Source of the DNA: Acidobacteriota bacterium
GTDB taxonomy: Bacteria; Acidobacteriota; Terriglobia; Terriglobales; Acidobacteriaceae
NCBI GenBank assembly: GCA_021804965.1
Contig: JAJZGG010000002.1
Location: forward strand, 1-64,000
Length of the DNA stretch: 64,000 nucleotides
Direction of reading: 5' to 3'
The translations under genes and the position numbers were made by a program. A model generated the notes under the pieces. That model ran no database searches. It had not been told where the DNA came from and was given only the letters and a program-made list of their open reading frames with translations. Positions 53,494 through 61,617 of the stretch are shown here, one piece after another. Within the stretch, counting starts at the first letter, position 1, and the number at the start of each line of letters is the position of its first letter.

Positions 53494-54444
53494 TCAATCC
53501 ATTGGACTGCCGTTGGGATGGTAGACGAAGACCTGCTCCGGGGCAGTGGCTTTTGCGTCCTTCACATCCAGATGGAAGTGCATGGAGAGCATGGAGTCCT
53601 TGCCACTGTAAGGGGCCTTGACGGTCATCTCATACTGGTTGCGGAGCCGCTGGTTCAGGTCGTTGAGAAATGGCTCGAAGGAAACCGGATTTCCGAAGCC
53701 CTGCCAGTAGGAGTATCCGCCGGTTGCACTGGAGACTTCCATGAGGAGATTCTGGCCGCCATTGCCCACATAGGAGCTGCTGCCGGGATTGCCGCGTCCG
53801 TGCCAGTAGAGGGTGTAGACCACAAGTCGCGCCCGTGTTGCGTCTTGAATCGCGGTCTGCACGTAGGGATCCTCCGGATCAAAGCGCCGCTCGTAGTTAT
53901 CGATTCCGTCGGTGATCATGAGCACTTCGCGCTGCGCCTTCATGTCCGACGAAGGCCAGTGCTTGGCAAGCTCCGAAAGGCAGAAATAGGGGCTGCCATT
54001 CGAGTATGCCGGTCCACTGGTGATGCGCAGGCTCTTCATGACGGCATCCCGGTTATGGGTCAGCGGCGTGGCCATCTGGACGGAGCCGTAGTTCATGTAG
54101 CCGAGGGCAACACGAGCATTGGGCGGAAGATTGCGCACGAAGTGTCGGATGTCACCAAATTGAATGGCCAGGCTGGCTCGCGCGGTGTTGTCAATCAGGA
54201 TCACGAACTCGATACGCGCATCGGGAGATTGCGAAGCGACCAGCGAGGCAACCTGCGCGGGCTTTCCGTCCACGGAGACTTTGATGTCGGACGGAGAAAC
54301 TGCGGGAGCAGGCGACTTGTCTTGCTTGGACAGCACAGTAATGATTGCCCGGCCTTCGGTGCTGTTCGTGTCCTGAGCCTGAACGGCGGTGCCTGCAGCC
54401 AAAGCCAAGGCAAGCATGGGTAGAAACAGATGTTTGGCGTTCAT
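53494..54444 (-). CDS. secreted VWFA-related protein of the acidobacterial type
   Basis: 316 residues with a signal peptide (ending AGTAVQAQ). The mature protein starts with a short beta domain (VSPSDIKVSVDGKPAQV), then a von Willebrand A domain: IEFVILIDNTARASL (a MIDAS-like strand with DNT instead of DxSxS, so metal binding may be weakened) and REVLMITDGIDNYERR. It ends in a beta-rich tail. This architecture matches the VWFA-related family abundant in acidobacteria, whose function is unknown. ATG 54444 follows GAAAGGAAG. No MoxR-type ATPase is adjacent. Confidence 0.9.
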   Translation of the reverse strand: MNAKHLFLPMLALALAAGTAVQAQDTNSTEGRAIITVLSKQDKSPAPAVSPSDIKVSVDGKPAQVASLVASQSPDARIEFVILIDNTARASLAIQFGDIRHFVRNLPPNARVALGYMNYGSVQMATPLTHNRDAVMKSLRITSGPAYSNGSPYFCLSELAKHWPSSDMKAQREVLMITDGIDNYERRFDPEDPYVQTAIQDATRARLVVYTLYWHGRGNPGSSSYVGNGGQNLLMEVSSATGGYSYWQGFGNPVSFEPFLNDLNQRLRNQYEMTVKAPYSGKDSMLSMHFHLDVKDAKATAPEQVFVYHPNGSPMD

Positions 54445-54811
54445 GGTCTTGCTTCCTTTCTGCGATACATCGGCCGGATCGGGTGTGACCCATGCTTCAA
54501 AGCCGGAATCCGGATGATCCGGAATGGGATGAGTCTTACACCGTTGGCCGACAGGTGCATCCTGCGTCCCACCATGGACGCTTCCATGGAGTAAGACGCG
54601 CCCTGCATGGGATTGAACCCGGATTTTCCAAAAAAGTCTTCATGCAGTGAAACTCTAGCATTAATTGCGCGATTTCTGTGCTTTGCCGCAGGGGCAAGGG
54701 AAGGTTTTTGAGCAGGAGTGTGACCTTGGACACAGGCTCACCGTACGGTTGTGGGTGGATGATACAAGGAGGGTGGAGATTGCATCCAACCAAATGGATG
54801 GAGGGAATGGA
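54445..54811. other. 367-base divergent spacer with nested inverted repeats
   Basis: No gene is supportable. Symmetry is dense: GTCTTAC (54532-54538) with GTAAGAC (54591-54597), enclosing GCGTCC (54564-54569) with GGACGC (54576-54581). Next to it CTGCATG (54603-54609) pairs with CATGCAG (54641-54647). This could be a structured leader or a small RNA for either the VWA gene or the phosphotransacylase. No family is recognised; a T-arm-like GGTTCAATCC on the minus strand does not complete a tRNA. Confidence 0.35.
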
Positions 54812-55801
54812 ATGAGCGATCTGGCAACGCTTGCCGAGTCAGTTACGGTGGACCCGCTGGTGGAGCATCCGCAGGACTATCATGTGTTTCACAAATTTCT
54901 GGATCGTTGCCGCGAGATTCCCGCGCTGACGACGGCGGTCTGCTGGCCACTGTCGGAGGTGGCATTGAGTGGCGCTCTGGAGGCTGCCGAGGCAGGACTG
55001 ATCCAGCCAATCCTGGTTGGCGACGGAGCGGAGATGCGCAGACTGGCCGCAAGGATGGGGGTCAGCGTTGCGGGACTGCCCGTGCTGGAAGCCGCCACGG
55101 AGGCAGCGGCAGCGCAGGCCAGCGTGGATCTGTGCCGCAGCGGCAAGGCGCAGGCAATGATGAAGGGCAGCCTGCACACCGACGAGTTGATGCGCGTGGC
55201 CATGGCGCGCGATACGGGGCTGCGGACCAGCAAGCGGATCAGCCATGTATTCGTGATGGATACGCCGGCCTATGATCGCACGCTGCTCATCACCGATGCG
55301 GCGATCAACATTGAGCCGGAGCTGGAGGACAAGATCCATATTGTGCAGAATGCGATTGACCTTGCGCATGCGCTGGGGATTCCCGAGCCCAAGGTCGCGT
55401 TGCTCTCTGCCGTGGAGACGGTGAACCCCAAGATTGCTTCCACACTGGATGCGGCAGCCTTGTGCAAAATGGCCGATCGCAAGCAGATTGTGGGTGCGGT
55501 GCTGGATGGCCCACTGGCGTTTGATACGGCGGTGAGCGAAAAGGCAGCGGAGATCAAGGGGTTGAAGTCACCGGTTGCCGGCAAGGCCGATATTCTCGTT
55601 GTTCCGGACCTGGAATCCGGGAATATGCTGGCCAAGCAGCTCGAGTATCTGGGCGGTGCGCAGCTGGCCGGCATCGTGCTTGGAGCCCGTGTTCCGGTGA
55701 TCCTGACCAGCCGCGCCGATTCTGCAGCAACGCGACTGACTTCCTGTGCCGTGGCAGCGCTGCTGGAGCAGGCGCAGAAGGCTGTGCAAAGCCAGAATTA
55801 A
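54812..55801 (+). CDS. phosphate acetyl/butyryltransferase family protein
   Basis: 329 residues forming a single PTA/PTB domain, which exchanges CoA for phosphate on a short acyl group. Signatures: IQPILVGDGAEMRRLA, the phosphate-binding region AMMKGSLHTDELMRVAM, LRTSKRISHVFVMDTPAYDR, LLSAVETVNPKIASTLDA and a terminal VPVILTSRADSAATRL. It resembles the domain usually fused to a MaoC-like hydratase, but stands alone here. ATG 54812 follows GAGGGAATGG. No acetate or butyrate kinase is adjacent and a terminator follows. Acyl preference is unknown. Confidence 0.92.
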   Translation: MSDLATLAESVTVDPLVEHPQDYHVFHKFLDRCREIPALTTAVCWPLSEVALSGALEAAEAGLIQPILVGDGAEMRRLAARMGVSVAGLPVLEAATEAAAAQASVDLCRSGKAQAMMKGSLHTDELMRVAMARDTGLRTSKRISHVFVMDTPAYDRTLLITDAAINIEPELEDKIHIVQNAIDLAHALGIPEPKVALLSAVETVNPKIASTLDAAALCKMADRKQIVGAVLDGPLAFDTAVSEKAAEIKGLKSPVAGKADILVVPDLESGNMLAKQLEYLGGAQLAGIVLGARVPVILTSRADSAATRLTSCAVAALLEQAQKAVQSQN

Positions 55802-55869
55802 CGCGGAATCCCTGCTCCGTTGCCATGGATGCCTGGCATCGATTGCCCGGGGAGCTTATCCAGATGGAA

Positions 55870-55911
55870 ATGCCGGCCTGCGGCAAGGTGTCCGCAGGCC
55901 GGCATGTTTTT
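55870..55911 (+). terminator. intrinsic terminator of the phosphotransacylase gene
   Basis: Perfect 14-bp stem ATGCCGGCCTGCGG (55870-55883) with its complement at 55892-55905, eight-base loop, then GTTTTT. It also separates the converging GH3 gene. Confidence 0.9.
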
Positions 55912-55919
55912 GTCTAGGA

Positions 55920-58493
55920 TTACTTCGCGCTGATCGCCGAGACGGAGGCCTCCAGTGGAGTGGACTCCGAGGAGTCTCCCACGTGGAGCAGGAACTTTGC
56001 CGCATCCATCTTCCAGGCGTGAGTCGTGACATCCCAGTAGGAGAATGCACGACGGTTCAGCGTGAGCGAGACGTGCTGCGTTGCTCCGGGAGCCAGGCGC
56101 ACCTTGAGGAAGCCCTTGAGTTCGCGCTCCGGCCTTTCGACAGGGGCATGGGGCTCGGAGACGTAGAGTTGCGCCACATCCGCCCCGGCCATCTTGCCCG
56201 TGTTGGTGACATCAAAGCTGACGGTGACATCCTCACCCATGCGGAAGGTGGGCTTGACCTGCAGATGCGAAAAGGCAAAGGTCGTGTAGCTGAGTCCGTA
56301 TCCAAACGGGTACAGGGCATGGCGTCCGGTGGTGGTCCAGTAGCGATAGCCCACCATCAGCTTTTCGTTGTAATGCACGTGCTGCAGACCGTCTGCTTCC
56401 CGCTTGGAGTAGTAGTTGGGATACGTGGGATCTTCCTCAAACGTGCGGTCAAAGGTGACTGGAAGCTTGCCTTCGGGATTGATTTTGCCCAGCAGTGCTT
56501 GCGCAATGGCCGTGCCACCCTCCTGCCCGGCGTAGTAGGTTTGCAGGAATGCCGGGACCGAACTGAGCCAGCTGCGCGTATCCACCGCACCACCGGCTGT
56601 CAGCACCACGGCAGTCCTGGGATTGCTGGCAGCGACTGCGTGGATCAGCGCATCCTGCCCCCAGGGAAGCGCGAAGCTGCGGTCATAGCCTTCGCTTTCT
56701 GTCACGTCGTTGAAGCCGACGGAAAGCACAACCGCATCGGCATGGGCCGCCAGGCGGAGCGTGTCGGCTGGAATGAGGCTGGCAATGGCACGCAGCCCCA
56801 GGGCAAGCCGTACGCCGGGAGCGCGCGGAATGTAATTCGCCACAATGTGGATCGGCGTTCCGGCGGTGAGGTGGAGGGTGGTGGAAAGCGGATACTGCCC
56901 TTCGCGGTGCGGCTGTTCCAGCGCCTGCCTGCCATCCACTGTCACCGTGTAGGAATCCTCACCGGATGCGCCGGCCAGGAGCAGATAGTCCCCGCTTGTG
57001 CTCGGGGTGTAGGTGGCAGAGTAGCGAAGTCCGTGCGGATGAGGATCGACCACATCCCACATGGCCGGCTTCAGGTCATCGACGAGCGTCTGATGCGTGG
57101 TGGAGGATGGCGCTCCGGTGAAGGTGTGATTGTCAAAGTGCTCCACGGTGACCGGCGCGTCAAAGTGCGTGGAATCGAAGATCTCATGTTCGCTGGGAAG
57201 GCCGCGAGCGTAGAGAACATGGATCCCTTCCTTGTCGGCGAGGTTGGCCAGCCCGGTCAGAATGCTGACGGGATCAAAAGCCGTAGCCTGCGATGAGCCG
57301 CCACCGCCTGGTACCGCAGGATAGGCGTCGGGACCGATGACGGCAATGGTCTTCACACTCGAAGGTTCAAGCGGCAGGAAGTGGTGCTCGTTTTTGAGCA
57401 GGGTCAGGCTTTCCTGCGCGCCCTGGAGCGCGATGGCGCGGTCGGCCACGGAGTAAAGCGGAAGGGAATCCACCTGCTGCGCGCGTGCGTTGGGACCAAT
57501 CCAGCCATAGCGCAGCGCAACGCGGAAGAGACGCATGAGCTTGTCATCGAGGGTGGATTCACTCACCTTGCCCGAGCGCACGGCCGGCAGCAGGGTCTGC
57601 TCGTTCATGAACTTGGCCGATGGCATCTCCAGGTCCAGTCCGTTATTGGCTGCGGCAACGCCATCATAGGTCGCATCCCAGTCCGACATCAGCAGCCCTT
57701 GAAAGCCCCACTCCTGCTTCAGCAGGCGGATATTCAGGTCGTGGTTCTGGGTTGCGTGCACGCCATGGAGCATATTGTAGGAGTCCATGACGGCAGTGAC
57801 ATGAGCTGTTTTGACAGCAGCTTCAAAGGGCGGCAGATAGAGCTCGCGGAAGGTGCGCTCATCGATGTCGGAGCTGACGTTATGGCGGTCATATTCCTGA
57901 TTGTTGCCGGCAAAGTGCTTGACCGTGGCACTGACTCCCTGCGACTGCACTCCCTCGATATAGGAAACCGCCATCTGGGCATTGAGATAGGGATCTTCCG
58001 AGAGATATTCAAAGTTGCGTCCGTTGACCGGAGTGCGCGAGATGTTGACGCCGGGAGCGAGCAGGAAATCCACCCCGCGGGCGCGGGCATCCCGGCCCAA
58101 TCCTTCGCCAACGTTTCGGGCAACTGTCGGATCCCACGTTGCCGCCAGAGCTGCTCCTCCGGCATAGGCCGTGGTCGGCCCCCAGGATCGGACGCCCATC
58201 GGACCATCGGACATCTTCAGGCGCGGAAGATCAATGGATGGCATGGCCTGCGTGAACATGTTGTCCACGCCGCCGAGCAGGTGGATCTTCTGCTCCAGAG
58301 TGAGCTTGCTGACCATGGTTCGGGCCTGCTGCTCGAAGGCAGGAGAATCCGGTGCCGGACCCCAGGTGGCTGTGGGGGCCTGGGCATGAGCCGTTGCCAG
58401 GCAGAGCAGGACTCCGGTGGTGATTGCGGCAGCGAAACGCGTTGCGTGCAGGGTGCTGCCAAGTGGGAAGCGAGGACGAAGCATGATTTTCAT
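55920..58493 (-). CDS. secreted beta-glucosidase-type glycoside hydrolase family 3
   Basis: 857 residues. A signal peptide (about residues 1-38, ending LATAHAQA) is followed by the GH3 TIM-like barrel with substrate residues in LLAPGVNISRTPVNGRNFEY (core GVNISRTPVNGR) and VKHFAGNNQEYDRHN. The nucleophile Asp is in FQGLLMSDWDATYDG. A PA14-like insert (about residues 420-560, with TYTPSTSGDYLLLAGAS) lies within the second alpha/beta domain, which continues at VVLSVGFNDVTESEGYDR. The C-terminal fibronectin-III-like domain ends the protein. This layout occurs in beta-glucosidases and beta-xylosidases acting on plant oligosaccharides. ATG 58493 starts MKIMLRPRF; ATG 58484 is an alternative. Divergent from the regulator gene. 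Confidence 0.93.
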   Translation of the reverse strand: MKIMLRPRFPLGSTLHATRFAAAITTGVLLCLATAHAQAPTATWGPAPDSPAFEQQARTMVSKLTLEQKIHLLGGVDNMFTQAMPSIDLPRLKMSDGPMGVRSWGPTTAYAGGAALAATWDPTVARNVGEGLGRDARARGVDFLLAPGVNISRTPVNGRNFEYLSEDPYLNAQMAVSYIEGVQSQGVSATVKHFAGNNQEYDRHNVSSDIDERTFRELYLPPFEAAVKTAHVTAVMDSYNMLHGVHATQNHDLNIRLLKQEWGFQGLLMSDWDATYDGVAAANNGLDLEMPSAKFMNEQTLLPAVRSGKVSESTLDDKLMRLFRVALRYGWIGPNARAQQVDSLPLYSVADRAIALQGAQESLTLLKNEHHFLPLEPSSVKTIAVIGPDAYPAVPGGGGSSQATAFDPVSILTGLANLADKEGIHVLYARGLPSEHEIFDSTHFDAPVTVEHFDNHTFTGAPSSTTHQTLVDDLKPAMWDVVDPHPHGLRYSATYTPSTSGDYLLLAGASGEDSYTVTVDGRQALEQPHREGQYPLSTTLHLTAGTPIHIVANYIPRAPGVRLALGLRAIASLIPADTLRLAAHADAVVLSVGFNDVTESEGYDRSFALPWGQDALIHAVAASNPRTAVVLTAGGAVDTRSWLSSVPAFLQTYYAGQEGGTAIAQALLGKINPEGKLPVTFDRTFEEDPTYPNYYSKREADGLQHVHYNEKLMVGYRYWTTTGRHALYPFGYGLSYTTFAFSHLQVKPTFRMGEDVTVSFDVTNTGKMAGADVAQLYVSEPHAPVERPERELKGFLKVRLAPGATQHVSLTLNRRAFSYWDVTTHAWKMDAAKFLLHVGDSSESTPLEASVSAISAK

Positions 58494-58538
58494 GGCGTGT
58501 GCAGAGTACACGCGGCAGATGTGGAATGGCAAGGGGGA

Positions 58539-58552
58539 AACAAACGATTGTT
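58539..58552. promoter_or_regulatory. perfect dyad in the GH3/regulator divergent region
   Basis: AACAA-ACGA-TTGTT, five-base arms with a four-base spacer, the geometry of FNR/CRP-family sites. It lies 46 bases before the GH3 start and 141 before the regulator start. A second, weaker dyad GACA-GAAA-TGTC lies near 58600. Candidate autoregulatory operator. Confidence 0.4.
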
Positions 58553-58692
58553 ATTTGGCATGCCGAATGCAAGCCACCTGGGACGTACTGGGAAACATGA
58601 CAGAAATGTCTCTATTTGCTAAGGAAAAATCGCAGTATACTTACGCTTGCCTGTGGGATATGTCACTTTCCCGTGTGTTCGAGGTCACGACG

Positions 58693-59412
58693 ATGATGAC
58701 ACCATTCAAGCAAATACACTCCCATCCCGATGATTGTGTGCATTGTGAACATCGGCACTTGCGCCTGTTCTGCAATCTGCCGCAGGAGGCATTGGAAGAG
58801 TTTGACCGAATTGGTGTGCTGGTCAGTCATGCTCCCGGAGCCAAGCTGTTTGCCGAAGGGGATGTGGCGCGCAACGTCTTCGTTCTGTGCAGTGGACAGG
58901 TGAAACTTTCCACGACCTCCCGCGATGGGCGCACGATGATCCTGAAGATTGCCGTTGCCGGTGATCTGCTGGGATTGAATGCTGCGCTTGCGGATACACC
59001 GCATGAGGTGACTGCGGAGACGATCGAGCCGTGCACGATCAAAACCGTTCGCCGGGAGCAGTTTGTGGACCTGTTGCAGAGCCATGGGACAGCCAGCATG
59101 AAGGCGGCGCAGTCCCTCTCGCTCGAATATGGAGCCGTCTTTCGCGATGCCCGGCGGCTGGCTCTGTCGACCACGGCAGGGGGAAGATTGGCGCAGTTGT
59201 TGCTGGAGTGGGCGCGGGCCTCACGCTGCGGCGAAAGCGAGATGAAGTTCACTATGGCGCTGACGCATGAAGAGATTGCGAACATGGCCGGGACCTCCCG
59301 CGAGACCGTGACGCGATTGCTGAATCAGTTCCGCCGCCAGCAGTGGATTCGCATCCACGGATCGCGGGTGACCATCCTGAATGAAGCGGAACTGGACAAG
59401 CTGACGGCCTGA
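58693..59412 (+). CDS. Crp/Fnr family regulator with an FNR-type cysteine set
   Basis: 239 residues. N-terminal Cys at 15, 18 and 27 (CVHC...C) plus Cys114 (ETIEPCTIK) match in position the four ligands of the FNR [4Fe-4S] cluster (20, 23, 29 and 122 in E. coli), although the spacing between the second and third is two longer. Beta-roll domain then dimer helix (about 120-160). The winged helix has TSRETVTRLL, where Arg-Glu-x-x-x-Arg is the CRP type of recognition helix rather than the FNR Glu-x-x-Ser-Arg. So it is a probable oxygen or NO sensor with CRP-like DNA specificity. ATG 58693 follows GAGGT; the frame is open upstream to 58417. Confidence 0.9.
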   Translation: MMTPFKQIHSHPDDCVHCEHRHLRLFCNLPQEALEEFDRIGVLVSHAPGAKLFAEGDVARNVFVLCSGQVKLSTTSRDGRTMILKIAVAGDLLGLNAALADTPHEVTAETIEPCTIKTVRREQFVDLLQSHGTASMKAAQSLSLEYGAVFRDARRLALSTTAGGRLAQLLLEWARASRCGESEMKFTMALTHEEIANMAGTSRETVTRLLNQFRRQQWIRIHGSRVTILNEAELDKLTA

Positions 59413-59530
59413 GTTGTTTCAGTCCTGTACGCGGCGGTCCTGCTGTTCAAGAGTCCCGGAATATGGGCGATGAACAGGGTACGGCAGGTTGTGGTCCACC
59501 GGACGACAACCTGCTGCGAGGCCAATCAGC

Positions 59531-59986
59531 GTGCCCATTACAGAATCACAAATTGAGCAGGCAAACTCGCAATTCTGGGGTCAGATGCTGGGCGTGGAGA
59601 TGCGCCTGGTGGCCCAGGAGGCGGCTGGCTGGATGGAGGATGCGCATATTGCCGGCTGGTGTCAGCTCTCCGGCGCCTGGAGCGGACGCATTGAGGTGCG
59701 CATGACACACGGACTGGCGGCCATGGCCACGCAGACGATGCTTGCTGTTCCGGAGGACTCCGTGCAGGAGTCCGACGTGATGGATGCGGTGAAGGAGATT
59801 GCCAACATGATTGCCGGAACCATCAAGTCGACCCTGCCGCGCCCCTGTTCGATGACCGTTCCCGAAGCAATGGTGGAGACGGCACTGCCGGTGTCTGCGG
59901 AGAGTGCGGCATGCAGCGCACAGTTTCAGCACGATGCAGGGCAGCTGATGGTGCGGCTGGTGGAGCGTACCGGCGAAAGCCAATAG
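59531..59986 (+). CDS. CheX-like phosphatase domain protein
   Basis: 151 residues resembling the CheC/CheX/FliY chemotaxis-phosphatase fold: SGAWSGRIEVRMTHGLAAMATQTML, then the helix DVMDAVKEIANMIAGTIKSTL, which carries the ExxN-type catalytic pair (Glu and Asn in KEIANMIAG). It would dephosphorylate a response regulator. No other che gene is nearby. GTG 59531 has only a weak ribosome site (GAGG); the frame extends to 59489. It lies 118 bases after the FNR-like gene in the same direction. Confidence 0.8.
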   Translation: MPITESQIEQANSQFWGQMLGVEMRLVAQEAAGWMEDAHIAGWCQLSGAWSGRIEVRMTHGLAAMATQTMLAVPEDSVQESDVMDAVKEIANMIAGTIKSTLPRPCSMTVPEAMVETALPVSAESAACSAQFQHDAGQLMVRLVERTGESQ

Positions 59987-60066
59987 GGTATCGGTGCAGG
60001 ATACCAGTGCAGAATGAGCAGGAGCATTCGCCGGAAAATGGCGGAATGCCCCTGCCGGAGCAGCAA

Positions 60067-61287
60067 TCAGGAGAGATGGCTGAACGGAGTGCGGCGCAGT
60101 CGTGGGTGCAGCGGTGCCGGTTCCAGCCCGGCCGTATCGGTGGGCATGACCTCGAGGAAGGCTTTCCGGAACGCAGCCATTTCGCTGTCCGTGCCGACGG
60201 TGATGCGGACAGAATCCGGCCATGCCGGCCAGACGCGACCAATGTAAATCTCCTTTTTGGCCAGGGCTGCCTGAACCTGTCCTCCGGGGCGGCGTACGTT
60301 GAGCATGAAGCAGTTGCTGACCGAGGGAGTGACGGCGTAGCCATGGCTGCGCAGAAAGCCGATATTCTCCTCGCGCAGGGAGGCCATGATCTTTCGGCGC
60401 GTGGGAACAAGCTCGGGGTCGAGCAGGCTGGCTTTGGCAGCAGCCACTGCGGTGATGGGCAGGGGATTCTGCCCGCCGAGCGGAGTGACCTTCTGGAGCA
60501 GATCGGGGCGTCCGACCAGGAATCCCATGCGAATGCCGGCCATTCCATACAGCTTGGAGAAGGTGCGCAGAACGAGGACGTTCTTGCCCTGCTTGACCAG
60601 CCCGATGCAGGAAGGCATTTCCGTGAAGTGGATATACGCCTCGTCCACCAGCGCGACACTGCCTTCCGGAAGCTGGTCGATGGTTTCTTCGATCTCCGCG
60701 AAGGGAGTGGTCGTGCCGGTGGGGTTGTTGGGATTGCAGATGTAGATCACTCCGGGCGTTTTGGAGGCCATTCGCATGGCCTTCATGTCATGCGTTGCCG
60801 CACCCTTGGGATCGGCCAGAGGCACCTTCAGGATGGGAGCCTGGGCTGCCTGCGCGGCCCAGGTGGGAGCCTCGTAGGTGGGATCGGCCACGACGAGCGG
60901 TCGGTTGGCCGAACAAAAGGCAAGCACCGTCAGGTGGAGTGGCTCACTGGAGCCGGCGTAAGCGACCACCATCTCCGGATCGAGACCCTGCTGATGAGCA
61001 AAAAGCTCGGAGAGCCCCGCTTCCTTATCGAAGAGATAGCGACCACCCCTTGGGATCATGGCCGCGATGGCCTGACGCGCTCCTTCGGAAGGTCCCATGG
61101 GGTTTTCGTTGGCATCGATGTGGATGCCCTGGTCCGAAGGGGCAAACTTCGGGATGGCGGCATGGGCCAGGTGGGATTCGGTCACAAACGGGAGTCCGGC
61201 AAGCGCGGATGAGGCGGCTGCGGCACGCAGGAAGTTGCGGCGGGAGAGTCCGCCAGAGAGGGAAGTGTTTGCGGGTGGGAATGGCAT
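60067..61287 (-). CDS. Tat-exported HisC-like PLP aminotransferase
   Basis: 406 residues. The N-terminus has a twin-arginine signal, LSRRNFLRAAAASSALAGL, ending near SHLAHA. The mature enzyme is a class I/II aminotransferase of the histidinol-phosphate type: IHIDANENPMGPSEGARQAI, YICNPNNPTGT, ALVDEAYIHF and the Lys motif LRTFSKLYGMAGIRMGFLVG. A folded PLP enzyme sent through Tat is unusual, since its natural substrates are cytoplasmic; cofactor would have to be loaded before export. Histidine synthesis already has HisC fused to HisD, so this paralogue probably has another substrate. Convergent with the CheX-like gene. Confidence 0.88.
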   Translation of the reverse strand: MPFPPANTSLSGGLSRRNFLRAAAASSALAGLPFVTESHLAHAAIPKFAPSDQGIHIDANENPMGPSEGARQAIAAMIPRGGRYLFDKEAGLSELFAHQQGLDPEMVVAYAGSSEPLHLTVLAFCSANRPLVVADPTYEAPTWAAQAAQAPILKVPLADPKGAATHDMKAMRMASKTPGVIYICNPNNPTGTTTPFAEIEETIDQLPEGSVALVDEAYIHFTEMPSCIGLVKQGKNVLVLRTFSKLYGMAGIRMGFLVGRPDLLQKVTPLGGQNPLPITAVAAAKASLLDPELVPTRRKIMASLREENIGFLRSHGYAVTPSVSNCFMLNVRRPGGQVQAALAKKEIYIGRVWPAWPDSVRITVGTDSEMAAFRKAFLEVMPTDTAGLEPAPLHPRLRRTPFSHLS

Positions 61288-61409
61288 GGCAGGATTCCTT
61301 TTGGGTAGAGATTGGGAAGTGACCGCAGAGGAACTATTCGCTTGTAGGCGGAAAAGCGCATTCCATGCCTCAACTTAGCCTTGAATCGGGTGGAATACAA
61401 GGGAAAAAT

Positions 61410-61475
61410 CGGGATTGGGCCGGGATTGGGCAGGGAATGAACCGGGATTCGTCCGGGATCAGGCTGGGGAATATG
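61410..61475 (+). repeat. 11-bp tandem array, six units
   Basis: Units based on CGGGATTGGGC at 61410-61420, 61421-61431 (both perfect), 61432-61442, 61443-61453, 61454-61464 and 61465-61475 (diverging). One helical turn per unit, in a promoter-bearing spacer. Confidence 0.85.
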
Positions 61476-61516
61476 CGAAACGGCCGAGGGTGGATGCAGA
61501 GAAACAGGAAGAAAAC

Positions 61517-61550
61517 TTGACAACTGTATAACTAAACCAATTTACTGGTT
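61517..61550 (+). promoter_or_regulatory. promoter and overlapping dyad operator for the SSS symporter
   Basis: Consensus -35 TTGACA at 61517-61522 with TTTACT at 61541-61546 (18-base spacer) as a weak -10. The dyad AACCA-N6-TGGTT (61535-61550) overlaps that -10, a typical repressor position (LacI/GntR-like site by geometry only). Confidence 0.45.
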
Positions 61551-61617
61551 GGACGTGAGGCTTGTGTCCGCTGCCGAAAGCAGCCGGGAAATGCGAGCTT
61601 GAGGTTATGATGCTGCC

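Larger units (their letters stand above)
61288..61617 (+). other. 330-base divergent spacer between the Tat aminotransferase and the SSS symporter
   Basis: Holds the 11-bp tandem array (61410-61475) and a promoter/operator candidate (61517-61550), both listed separately. The minus-strand ribosome site for the aminotransferase lies next to 61290. No gene. Confidence 0.6.

Noticed and set aside
54601-54630. T-arm-like GGTTCAATCC on the minus strand, suggesting a tRNA
   Set aside because: The T-stem has only two pairs and no acceptor, D or anticodon stems can be drawn around it.
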